A stretch of DNA of 64,000 nt from Luteococcus peritonei. Its GTDB lineage: Bacteria > Actinomycetota > Actinomycetes > Propionibacteriales > Propionibacteriaceae. The first letter of the stretch is position 1; the number at the start of each line of letters is the position of its first letter. Location: the NCBI RefSeq assembly GCF_039526385.1, contig NZ_BAAAIX010000033.1, positions 62,001 to 126,000 of the forward strand, written 5' to 3'. The notes below the pieces were generated by a model. That model saw only the letters and a list, made by a program, of their open reading frames with translations, was not told where the DNA came from and did no database searches. A program made the position numbers and the translations under genes. Shown in pieces: positions 51,866 to 60,243 of the stretch.

Positions 51866-51890
51866 CTGTATCGGATACACAAATGTATCC
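51866..51890. promoter_or_regulatory. candidate TetR operator, three half-sites
   Basis: GGATACACAAATGTATCC (51873-51890) is a palindrome with 7-bp arms around CAAA. A further CTGTATC (51866-51872) precedes it, making three alternating half-sites. It lies in the divergent gap, 34 nt before the MMPL start, and shares GATACA and TGTATC with the site upstream of the other TetR. Confidence 0.65.
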
Positions 51891-51923
51891 AAACATCCTT
51901 CGCAATCCTCGGGGGCACCCCAG

Positions 51924-54737
51924 ATGTCGTCCTTCCTCTACCGCCTCGGGCGGTCCTGCTACCGGCACCATCGCCGCGTCCTGGCCCTGTGGCTCGCCGT
52001 CCTGGTGGTGCTCGGGGGCGTCGCCGGCCTGGCCGGTGGCACGTACAGCGACAACTTCTCCATCCCCGGCGCCCCCTCGCAGGTGGCCCTGGACAAGCTG
52101 AACCTGACCTTCCCGCAGGCGGCCGCGCTGAGCGCCGACGCGGTGGTGGTGCTGCCTTCGGGGATGAGCACCGACGATGCCGAGGTGAAGGCCGACATCA
52201 CCCAGGCACTCAAGGACTTCGGTGCCGATCCCGCCGTGGACTCGGTCACCGGCCCCTATGACAAGTACACGACCGGCCTGGTCAACGACCGCAAGGATGC
52301 GGCGATGATCCAGCTCCAGCTGAACCGCAGCATGGAGGACCTGACCGACGAGGACCGCGCGCGGCTGGTGCAGGTGGCCCAGCGGGTGCAGTCCGAACTG
52401 CCCTCCGGCAGCCGGGTCAGCATGGGTGGCCAGGCCTACTCGGTGGAGGTGCCGGAGATGAGCGCCACCGAGGGCATCGGCCTGCTGGTTGCGCTGGTGG
52501 TGCTCTTCCTGACCCTGGGCTCCGCGCTGGCCGCCGGCGTGCCGCTGCTCACCGCCGTCGTGGGCGTGGCGGTGTCCATGGCGCTGCTGATGATTGCCGC
52601 CCGCCTTTCGACGGTGAACTCCACCACCCCGCTGCTGGCCGTGATGCTGGGCCTCGCCGTGGGCATCGACTACGCCCTGTTCATCCTCTCCCGTCACCGC
52701 GACCAGCTCGCGGAGCAGGGGGAGCACCGTCTCGACGCCGAGGAGTCCACCGCCCGCGCCGTGGCCACCGCCGGTTCGGCCGTGGTCTTCGCCGGCCTGA
52801 CGGTGTGCATCGCCCTGGTGGGCCTCACCCTGGCCAACATCCCCTTCCTCGGCATCATGGGTGTCTTCGCCTCCGTGGCGGTCGCGCTGGCCGTGGTGAT
52901 CGCGCTCACCCTGCTGCCCGCGCTGATGGGCTTCCTGGGGGAGCGGATGCGCCCCCGCCCCCGCCGCCGGACCGCCCGACGGGCCCCGCGTCGCTCCTTC
53001 TTCGACCGCTGGGTGGCCGCCGCCACGAAGCTGCCGGTGCTCACCGTCGTGGTGATCGTCGCCGCCCTCGGAGCGCTCAGCTACCCGGCCAGCAACCTGC
53101 AGATGAGCCTGCCCAATTCCGGCCAGCACGAGGCGCACCAGCCGGACCGGATCGCCTACGACCTGGTCAGCGAGCACTTCGGCCCCGGCTACAACGGGCC
53201 GCTGATCGTCACCGCGGATCTGCTCCAGTCCACCGATCCGATGGGCGTGATGAACAAGCTGCGCGCGGACATCGAGGCCATCGAGGGCGTCGACCGGGTG
53301 TTGGCCGCGGTGCCCAACCAGAATGCCGACACCGGCATCGTGCAGGTGGTGCCCACCACCGGGCCCGACGACCCCGCCACCGCCGACCTGGTGGAGCGGA
53401 TCACCGAGCAGCAGGACGCCTGGCGTGTCACCCCCGGCGTCGAGACCGCCGTCACCGGCTCCACCGCCATCCAGGTCGACGTCTCGGAGCGGCTGGCCAA
53501 GGCGCTGCTGCCCTTCGGGATCTTCGTGGTGGGCCTGTCCACCGTGCTGCTGATGATGGTCTTCCGCTCCATCTGGGTGCCTGTCAAGGCCACCCTGGGC
53601 TACCTGCTCAGCGTGGGGGCCGCCTTCGGCGCCACCCAGCTGGTCTTCAACGAGGGCATCGGCCGCCAGGTCATCAACCTGGAGAAGGCGGACCCGATCA
53701 TCTCCTTCATGCCGATCGTGATCATGGGCATCCTGTTCGGCCTGGCCATGGACTACGAGGTCTTCCTGGTCAGCCGGATGCGCGAGGACTATGTGCACGC
53801 GCTGCGCGCCGATCCCGACGGTGACAAGGACCAGCTGGCCCGCCAGGCGGTGCGCAGCGGCTTCAACGGCTCCGCCAAGGTGGTCACGGCGGCCGCGGTG
53901 ATCATGTTCGCCGTCTTCGCCTTCTTCGTCCCCGAGGGCATGGGCCCGGTCAAGCAGATCGCCTTCGGCCTGGCCGTGGGCGTGGCCGTCGACGCCTTCA
54001 TCGTGCGGATGACGCTCGTGCCGGCCGTGATGCAGCTGCTGGGTGCCCGTGCCTGGCACCTGCCGGCCTGGCTGGACAAGCGGCTGCCGGTGCTGGACGT
54101 CGAGGGCGAGGGCCTGCACCGCGAGCTGGAGCTGGCCGACTGGCCCACCCCGGAGCACACCGAGGCGCTGCACGTGGAGGACCTGGCCGCCGAGGGCATC
54201 TTCGGCGCCACCAGCCTGCACCTGGAGCCCGGCCAGGTGGCCGTGGTGCAGGGTGACGCCCATCCGTGCCGGGCGATGCTCCTGGCCCTGTCCGGCCGGT
54301 TGGCCACCGAGGGACGGGCCCGCGTCGCCGGGCACCTGCTGCCCGAGCGCGCCACCGAGGTGCGTCGCGAGACCGCCTTCATCGACGCCGACAGCGCCTC
54401 CGGCCTGGCCGCAGACCTGGCCTCGGCGCTGCGTCGTGCGCCGCGGGTGGTGCTGGTGGACGGGGCCGACACCGCCGCCGGACCGGCCCTGGACCGGCTC
54501 GACGCGGCCGTCCGGGAGGCCCGCGCCCAGCGCGACCGTGCCCTGGTGCTGGGCGTCAGTGACGAGCAGGCCGTCGCGCGCTGGCAACCCGACCACGTGG
54601 TCCGCCTGGTCACCCGGCACTCTGCCGAGGACCCGTCGAGCGCGGCACCCCGCCAGAGCGACACCCCCGCCCCGCAAGAGACCACCGACCAACCCACCCG
54701 AGTGATGCCCCGCCACCAGCTCACCGAGAGCCTGTGA
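51924..54737 (+). CDS. MMPL/RND-type transporter with degenerate ABC-ATPase-like tail
   Basis: A 937-residue fusion. Residues 1-735 are an MMPL exporter with 12 predicted TM helices and two external domains; GLAVGIDYALFILSRHR and FGLAMDYEVFLVSRMRED are the paired proton-relay helices. Residues about 745-900 look like an ABC ATPase: EPGQVAVVQGDAHPCRAMLL aligns with a Walker A but lacks the Gly and Lys (GDAHPCRA, 776-783), and RVVLVDGAD aligns with a Walker B with Gly847 for the catalytic Glu. No LSGGQ is visible. So the tail is probably a non-hydrolysing pseudo-ATPase. It overlaps the YhgE/Pip leader. Confidence 0.88.
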   Translation: MSSFLYRLGRSCYRHHRRVLALWLAVLVVLGGVAGLAGGTYSDNFSIPGAPSQVALDKLNLTFPQAAALSADAVVVLPSGMSTDDAEVKADITQALKDFGADPAVDSVTGPYDKYTTGLVNDRKDAAMIQLQLNRSMEDLTDEDRARLVQVAQRVQSELPSGSRVSMGGQAYSVEVPEMSATEGIGLLVALVVLFLTLGSALAAGVPLLTAVVGVAVSMALLMIAARLSTVNSTTPLLAVMLGLAVGIDYALFILSRHRDQLAEQGEHRLDAEESTARAVATAGSAVVFAGLTVCIALVGLTLANIPFLGIMGVFASVAVALAVVIALTLLPALMGFLGERMRPRPRRRTARRAPRRSFFDRWVAAATKLPVLTVVVIVAALGALSYPASNLQMSLPNSGQHEAHQPDRIAYDLVSEHFGPGYNGPLIVTADLLQSTDPMGVMNKLRADIEAIEGVDRVLAAVPNQNADTGIVQVVPTTGPDDPATADLVERITEQQDAWRVTPGVETAVTGSTAIQVDVSERLAKALLPFGIFVVGLSTVLLMMVFRSIWVPVKATLGYLLSVGAAFGATQLVFNEGIGRQVINLEKADPIISFMPIVIMGILFGLAMDYEVFLVSRMREDYVHALRADPDGDKDQLARQAVRSGFNGSAKVVTAAAVIMFAVFAFFVPEGMGPVKQIAFGLAVGVAVDAFIVRMTLVPAVMQLLGARAWHLPAWLDKRLPVLDVEGEGLHRELELADWPTPEHTEALHVEDLAAEGIFGATSLHLEPGQVAVVQGDAHPCRAMLLALSGRLATEGRARVAGHLLPERATEVRRETAFIDADSASGLAADLASALRRAPRVVLVDGADTAAGPALDRLDAAVREARAQRDRALVLGVSDEQAVARWQPDHVVRLVTRHSAEDPSSAAPRQSDTPAPQETTDQPTRVMPRHQLTESL

Positions 54738-54745
54738 GGACCACC

Positions 54746-57256
54746 ATGACTGCCACCAAGCACCGCCGTCCCGGCTTCTTCGCCGAGCGGATCAACAGCC
54801 ACCGCGCCCTGCGACCGTGGAGCATCCTGGGCCTGGTCCTGGTGCCGCTGCTCGTCGCAGGCCTGCTGCTGGGCACCACCTGGGGCCGTGACAGCCGGCT
54901 GCACCAGATCGAGGCCGCCGTCGTGAACCAGGACAAGGCCGTCACCGTGAACGGGCAGATGGTGCCGATGGGCCGTCAGCTCGCCGCGGAGATCACCAGC
55001 AACGAGACACCCAATGTCCACTGGACGCTCAGCGATCCCTCCGACGCCGCCGAGGGCCTGGCCAGCGGCCGCTACTCGGCCGTCGTGACCATCCCGGAGA
55101 ACTTCTCGAAGGCCGCCACCTCGGTCTCCGACGCGGACAAGGCCGAGCAGGCCGTGATCCAGGTGACCACCTCGCCCGCCTCCGCCGTCGAGGACGCGCA
55201 GATCGCCCGCCAGGTGGCCGACCTGGCCACCCAGAGCACCAACCGGATGCTGACCGGCGAGTACCTCAAGAACATCTACGTCGGCTTCAACACCATGGGC
55301 CAGCAGATGGTCACCATGAGTGATGCCGCCACCCAGCTGGCCGACGGCGCGCAGAAGCTCGACGACGGCACCACGAAGGCTGCCAGCGGCATGGGTCAGC
55401 TCGGCAAGGGCATCTCGACGCTCGACGCCAACTCGGCCCAGCTCAACGCCGGCGGCACCAAGCTCGCCGACGGTGGCAGCCAGCTCGTCTCCGGCGCCTC
55501 CCAGCTGGCCGGCGGGATCGGCGCCTACACCAGCGGCGCCGGCAAGGTGGTCGACGGGATCGGCCAGCTCGACACCGGCGTGCAGGCCTACACCAGCGGC
55601 GCCGGCAAGCTCGTCGACGGGATCGGCAGCTTCAACTCCGGCGTGCAGGACTACACCGCCGGCGTGGGGCAGTACACCGCCGGCGTGACCAAGCTGAACC
55701 AGGGCGTGCAGCAGCTGAACGACCAGGTGCAGCAGGTGCCGAGCATCACCCCGGCGCAGATCCAGCAGACCCAGCAGGCAACCAAGCAGATCCAGCAGTA
55801 CGCCGAGCAGCTGGGCAGCGTGCAGCAGCAGCTCGCTGCGCTCCCGGCCACCGCCGGCAGGACGGTCACCCAGCAGTGCCTGACCACTGCCGCGGCCCAG
55901 CTCGCCGCCTACCAACAGGCCGCCACCTCCGCAGGGGCCCCGCTCTCGCCCGAGCAGTCCGCCGCGGTGAAGAAGACGCTGGAGCAGACCTGCTCCAGCA
56001 CCGGCCAGCAGGCCGCCGCCTCCGTGGCCGGTGCCCTGCAGGAAGCCGGCAAGAACGGCATCACCGTCGACGACAAGCAGCTGCAGGGCCTCGTCGCCCA
56101 GATGGGGCAGCTGCCCGCCCTGCTCGACGGCATCAACCAGCTGAAGGCGGGCGTCACGCAGCTCGCCGACGGCTCGCAGCAGCTCGCCGACAACGGCGGC
56201 AAGCTCACCAGCGGCGGCAGCCAGCTGGCCAAGGGCGCGCAGCAAATGGCCAGCCAATCGCAGCAGCTCAAGAGTGGTGGCGCTGAGCTGGCCAAGGGTT
56301 CCGCCCAGCTCGCCAGCCAGTCGCAGCAGCTCAAGACCGGCGGCAACCAGCTCGCCACCGGTGCCAGCACCCTGGCCACCGGCCTGGGCACCTACACCAG
56401 CGGCGTGAGCAGCTATGTGGATGGCGTGCAGCAGTACACCGCCGGCGTCGGCAAGCTGAACACCGGTGCCCAGCAGCTCTCGGGCGGCATGACCCAGCTC
56501 GCCTCCGGCAGCGGGCAGCTCGCCGACGGCACCAAGAAGTTCGCCGACGGCCTGGCCGCCGGCAAGGACAAGGTGCCCAGCTACTCCCAGGAGCAGCGCG
56601 AGAAGCTGTCCACCGTGGTCTCCGACCCGGTCACCGGCGGCGCCGACGGCGTCAGCACCCCGCTGAAGCAGACCACCACCCTGCTGCTGGTGCTCGGCGC
56701 CTGGCTGGGTGCGCTGGCCACCTGGCTGCTGATGCGGCCCGTCGCCTCCCGCACCCTGACCTCCTCGCGCCCCAGCTGGCAGCTCGCCGCGGCCACCATG
56801 CTGCCCAGCGCCGGGATCGCCGTCGGCCAGGCGATCGGGCTGGGTGTGCTGGGTGCCAACGTGATGGACCTGGGCTGGGGACGTGGCCTCGGGCTGGTCG
56901 CCTTCCTGTCGCTGGCCTCGCTGGCCTTCATGGCCATCAACCAGGCGCTGGTCGCTTGGCTGGGTGGCATCGGGCGCACCATCTCGGTGGTGCTGGCCAC
57001 CGTCACGGCGGCCGTCGGGCTGGTCTCGGCAGTGCCCGGCCTGTTCGGCACGGCGCACGGCCTCAGCCCGCTGGCGCCGGCGCTCGACGGGGTGCGCGCC
57101 ATCGTGGCCCGCACCACGATCGGCGTGGGCCCGATCGGGATCCTGCTGGCGCTCTGGCTCGCGGCGGCGGTCGCCTGCCTGCTCGCCGTGGTGCGCCGTC
57201 GTCAGCTCAGCCCGGCCGCCTATCGCCGTAGTCGCGGGGGAGAAGCCCTGCGCTGA
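54746..57256 (+). CDS. YhgE/Pip family membrane protein
   Basis: An 836-residue protein with the YhgE/Pip layout. A first TM near residue 25-45 is followed by a conserved extracellular domain (about 46-190), then a long region (190-620) of repeats such as LADGSQQLADNGGKL and YTSGAGKLVDGIG, predicted as extended coiled coil, and a C-terminal ABC-2-like bundle of five or six helices (about 645-820). Family members help type VII-like secretion, phage infection or export. AGGA stands 5 nt before the ATG at 54746; a GTG at 54734 overlapping the MMPL stop is an alternative. Confidence 0.9.
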   Translation: MTATKHRRPGFFAERINSHRALRPWSILGLVLVPLLVAGLLLGTTWGRDSRLHQIEAAVVNQDKAVTVNGQMVPMGRQLAAEITSNETPNVHWTLSDPSDAAEGLASGRYSAVVTIPENFSKAATSVSDADKAEQAVIQVTTSPASAVEDAQIARQVADLATQSTNRMLTGEYLKNIYVGFNTMGQQMVTMSDAATQLADGAQKLDDGTTKAASGMGQLGKGISTLDANSAQLNAGGTKLADGGSQLVSGASQLAGGIGAYTSGAGKVVDGIGQLDTGVQAYTSGAGKLVDGIGSFNSGVQDYTAGVGQYTAGVTKLNQGVQQLNDQVQQVPSITPAQIQQTQQATKQIQQYAEQLGSVQQQLAALPATAGRTVTQQCLTTAAAQLAAYQQAATSAGAPLSPEQSAAVKKTLEQTCSSTGQQAAASVAGALQEAGKNGITVDDKQLQGLVAQMGQLPALLDGINQLKAGVTQLADGSQQLADNGGKLTSGGSQLAKGAQQMASQSQQLKSGGAELAKGSAQLASQSQQLKTGGNQLATGASTLATGLGTYTSGVSSYVDGVQQYTAGVGKLNTGAQQLSGGMTQLASGSGQLADGTKKFADGLAAGKDKVPSYSQEQREKLSTVVSDPVTGGADGVSTPLKQTTTLLLVLGAWLGALATWLLMRPVASRTLTSSRPSWQLAAATMLPSAGIAVGQAIGLGVLGANVMDLGWGRGLGLVAFLSLASLAFMAINQALVAWLGGIGRTISVVLATVTAAVGLVSAVPGLFGTAHGLSPLAPALDGVRAIVARTTIGVGPIGILLALWLAAAVACLLAVVRRRQLSPAAYRRSRGGEALR

Positions 57257-57453
57257 GCCGCATCCTCATCGGGGATGACACGGCACCATCCGCTGCGAGG
57301 CGTGGTCTCCACGCACCAGGAGTCCTGCGAGTTCCCACCGGTAGGGACACCGGCGGGGCAGCGTGGCAGGCGGTCACGCGACCGTCCCACGGGGTGGTGG
57401 TGCCGGGCGAGGGGCTACGGCAGGCTGGAGCCTCGCGACGAACAGGAGGTCAG

Positions 57454-58284
57454 GTGCCCGAGGGAGATGCGGTCTTCCGGTCCTGCGCCCAGCTGCACCG
57501 CGCTCTGGCCGGGCGAGCACTGACCCGCGCCGAGCTGCGGGTGCCGCAGGCGGCCACCGCCCGACTGGTGGGCCGCGAGGTGCTGGAGGTGGTGCCGCGG
57601 GGCAAGCACCAGCTCACGAGGCTCTCCGACGGCCTGACGGTGCACACCCACCTGCGGATGGACGGGGTCTGGAAGTTCGCCGCCGCGGGTGCCCGGCTGC
57701 CCGGCCCGGCCTTCCAGATCCGTGCCCTGCTGGGCAACCAGGAGACCACTGCGGTGGGCCTGCGGCTCGGCATGGTCGACCTGGTGCGCACCGCCGACGA
57801 GCACACCCTGGTGGGCCACCTGGGGCCCGACCTGCTGGGGCCGGACTGGGACGCCGAGCTGGCCGTCGCCAACCTGCTGCGCGAACCGGAGCGCAGCATC
57901 GGCGAGGCCCTGCTGGACCAGCGCAACCTGGCCGGCATCGGCACCATCTACCGCGCCGAGAGCCTGTTCGCGCAGCGGGTGAACCCGCGCACTCCGGCGG
58001 GACGGGTGGAGGACCTGACCGCGCTGGTGGAGCGCGCCCGCACCCTGCTCTCGGCCAACCTCGAGGGCCGCTGGAAAGGCACCACGGGATCGACGGCGCC
58101 GGGGGCGCGTCGCTGGGTCTATGACCGCGCCGGGCGCCCCTGCCCGCGCTGCGGCACCCCGGTGGCCTGCGAGACCTACGGACCGCCCACCCAGGAGCGG
58201 CTGAGCTGGTGGTGCCCGCGCTGCCAGCCGCTCCCGCCCGGCGTCGAGCCTGCCGGCCCCGCGCCCCGGCCCCGCGCCAGGTGA
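57454..58284 (+). CDS. nei: DNA glycosylase/AP lyase of the Fpg/Nei family
   Basis: A 276-residue base-excision repair enzyme. The start VPEGDAV gives, after removal of the initiator, Pro1 and Glu2, which form the Schiff base and act as acid. The conserved helix-two-turn-helix is near EALLDQRNLAGIGTIYRAE. The C-terminal zinc finger is CPRCGTPV...WWCPRC. Lack of Fpg-like Met-Arg-Phe wedge residues and the VPEGD start favour Nei (endonuclease VIII, Nei2-like). AGGAGGTCAG precedes the GTG, which confirms the start. Confidence 0.92.
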   Translation: MPEGDAVFRSCAQLHRALAGRALTRAELRVPQAATARLVGREVLEVVPRGKHQLTRLSDGLTVHTHLRMDGVWKFAAAGARLPGPAFQIRALLGNQETTAVGLRLGMVDLVRTADEHTLVGHLGPDLLGPDWDAELAVANLLREPERSIGEALLDQRNLAGIGTIYRAESLFAQRVNPRTPAGRVEDLTALVERARTLLSANLEGRWKGTTGSTAPGARRWVYDRAGRPCPRCGTPVACETYGPPTQERLSWWCPRCQPLPPGVEPAGPAPRPRAR

Positions 58285-58403
58285 GATGTGCTGATGGGCG
58301 CCGGGCGTCAGTTGCCGGCTGACACCTCTCAATTCCCCAGAATTCACGCACCGGTTCCACGGCTTCGCCTGCGGCGGTCACCGTCGGGCGCTTGGCTGTC
58401 CCC

Positions 58404-60023
58404 ATGAACCCCACCCCCACCCGGCTCGCCGCGGCAGCGCTGTGCTCCGCCGCGATGCTCCTGCCCGTGGCCAGCGTCGCCACCGCCCAGCCCACCAACC
58501 CGGCCCGTCACGCCGACCGCCCTGCCCCGGACGCGCTGCACCTGGGCGCCGACGGTCTCACCGAGAGCCGCACCACCACCACGCTGCAGCGCGGCGTGAC
58601 CCACACGCTCATCGCGCGCGGCAGCGACGACGACTCGCTGCGCTGGGTCGTCGAGGTGAACATGCCTGCCGTCCAGGCCGGCCACGATCCCGACACCCCG
58701 CTGCGCTCCATCCAGGACGAGCCGTCCGCCCGCGCCATGCAGGCCCGCCTGGCCCAGAACGGTTTCGCGGCCCGGGTGGAGCGGGTGGACCAGCCGCGCG
58801 TCGCCGACCTCCCGGCAGCAGTGCTGGGTTACCGCGTGCGCCTGGTCGAGCAGCCCACCACGAAGGCCGAGGCCGATGCCCTGGTGGCGGCCCTCAAGGC
58901 CAAGGGCTTCGCTTCCCGGTCCTGGTACACCGGTTGGGACGGCGGCACAGCCGCCCGCGGGCCGTGGCGGATCCACGTGCTCACCATCGACCCGCGCACC
59001 TTCCGCGGCACCCTGGGTGCCACCTACGGCCCCACCCTGGAGGCACGCGAGAAGGTCACCGAGCTGTCCTCCTTCACTCGCGCCAAGGCCATCATCAATG
59101 CCGGCTTCTTCGTGATGGACCCCACCGCCGGCGCCGAGGGTGATCCCGCCGGCGCCGCCGTCTACGACGGTCGCCTGGTCTCCGAGACGATTCGCAACCG
59201 CCCCGTCCTGGTGCTCGACCGCGACGCCCGTCGCACCCGCGTGGCCCTGCCCACCTGGCGCGGCTCCGCCACCCTGGCCGGGCAGCAGGTGCGCCTCGAC
59301 GGCATCAACCGGGTCATCGGGCTGATCCGCAACTGCGGCGGCGACGCCACCGACAGCCCCACCTCGCTGCCGCTGCACGATGTCACCTGCAAGGACTCCT
59401 CCGAGGCCGTCGCCTACACCCCGGCCTTCGGCCCCCGCACCCCGTCGGGCCCGGGCGCCGAGGTGGTCCTCTTCCGCGGTCGGGTGGTGGCGGTGAACGC
59501 GCAGCGCGGCACCGTCCTGGGCCGGGGACAGACCTCGATCCAGCTCACCGGCGACCTGGCCCGTCGGGCCGAAGGCGTGCGGGTGGGGCAGCGGGCCGAG
59601 GTGGGCCAGCAGCTCACCGAGAACGGGCGCTCCCTGGCCCGTCGCGGCACCACCGTGGTCAACGGCGGGCCGGAGCTGCTGCGTCACGGCCGGATCCACA
59701 TCACCCAGCGTCGCGACGGCATGGCCCAGGCCGACAACCCCTCCTTCGCCTACGGCTGGGTGCTGCAGCGCAACCCGCGCACCTTCGCCGGCGTCGACGC
59801 CCGCGGCCGCACCGTCCTGGTCACCGTCGACGGCCGCCAGACCACCGACCTGGGCCTGTCCATCCCGGAGACCGCCCAGCTGGCCAAGGACCTGGGCCTG
59901 CGCGAGGCCATCAACCTCGACGGCGGCGGCTCCACCGCGATGGCGCTGGACGGGCGCCTGGTCACCAGCCCCTCGGACGCCACCGGTGAGCGCCCCGTGG
60001 GGGACGCCATCTTCGTGCGCTGA
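58404..60023 (+). CDS. secreted phosphodiester glycosidase family (NAGPA-domain) protein
   Basis: A 539-residue secreted protein. Residues 1-31 are a signal peptide ending ATA-QP. A region around 95-170 has an SPOR-like pattern. From about 195 on is the NAGPA-type domain: KAIINAGFFVMDP, VVNGGPELLRHG and the hallmark EAINLDGGGSTAMALDG near the C-terminus. Homologues cleave or bind N-acetylglucosamine-1-phosphodiesters, and many bacterial ones are predicted wall or exopolysaccharide hydrolases. An in-frame TTG at 58392 is possible. It is followed by a strong hairpin. Confidence 0.9.
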   Translation: MNPTPTRLAAAALCSAAMLLPVASVATAQPTNPARHADRPAPDALHLGADGLTESRTTTTLQRGVTHTLIARGSDDDSLRWVVEVNMPAVQAGHDPDTPLRSIQDEPSARAMQARLAQNGFAARVERVDQPRVADLPAAVLGYRVRLVEQPTTKAEADALVAALKAKGFASRSWYTGWDGGTAARGPWRIHVLTIDPRTFRGTLGATYGPTLEAREKVTELSSFTRAKAIINAGFFVMDPTAGAEGDPAGAAVYDGRLVSETIRNRPVLVLDRDARRTRVALPTWRGSATLAGQQVRLDGINRVIGLIRNCGGDATDSPTSLPLHDVTCKDSSEAVAYTPAFGPRTPSGPGAEVVLFRGRVVAVNAQRGTVLGRGQTSIQLTGDLARRAEGVRVGQRAEVGQQLTENGRSLARRGTTVVNGGPELLRHGRIHITQRRDGMAQADNPSFAYGWVLQRNPRTFAGVDARGRTVLVTVDGRQTTDLGLSIPETAQLAKDLGLREAINLDGGGSTAMALDGRLVTSPSDATGERPVGDAIFVR

Positions 60024-60034
60024 AGGCTCTGATC

Positions 60035-60074
60035 GTTGATGGTTGGGGTTGGTGGACCAACCCCAACCATCAAC
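60035..60074 (+). terminator. 18-bp perfect hairpin terminator
   Basis: GTTGATGGTTGGGGTTGG and CCAACCCCAACCATCAAC form an 18-bp perfect stem with loop TGGA, 11 nt past the stop. It is AT-richer than other terminators here. Confidence 0.88.
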
Positions 60075-60205
60075 AATCCCGATCCCTCGGTTCCCAGAGC
60101 GTCGGGCAACGGCCCGAAGCGGGGCTGGACGACCCCCGAACAGCCCGGCACCAGGCCTGATGCCTCGCTGGAGCCAGATCCGGGCCGAGGATTCACCGAA
60201 CCCTT

Positions 60206-60234
60206 ACCTGAAGGCCACCTGAAGCAGACCTGAA
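60206..60234 (+). promoter_or_regulatory. PhoP/PhoB-like box: three ACCTGAA repeats 11 bp apart
   Basis: ACCTGAA occurs at 60206, 60217 and 60228, each separated by 4 nt, so the period is exactly one helical turn. This direct-repeat architecture is typical of OmpR-type regulators such as PhoP. It ends 10 nt before the start of a glycerophosphodiesterase gene, which fits phosphate-starvation control. A weaker copy (CACCGAAC) lies just upstream. Confidence 0.55.
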
Positions 60235-60243
60235 GGCGCTGGG

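Noticed and set aside
53789..57058. A 1089-residue minus-strand open frame opposite the MMPL and YhgE genes
   Set aside because: Composed of Ala/Gly/Leu/His-rich shadow sequence; the plus strand carries well-recognised families.
57300..57314. Terminator GCGTGG/CCACGC after the YhgE gene
   Set aside because: Only a 6-bp stem; not distinguishable from chance at this GC content.
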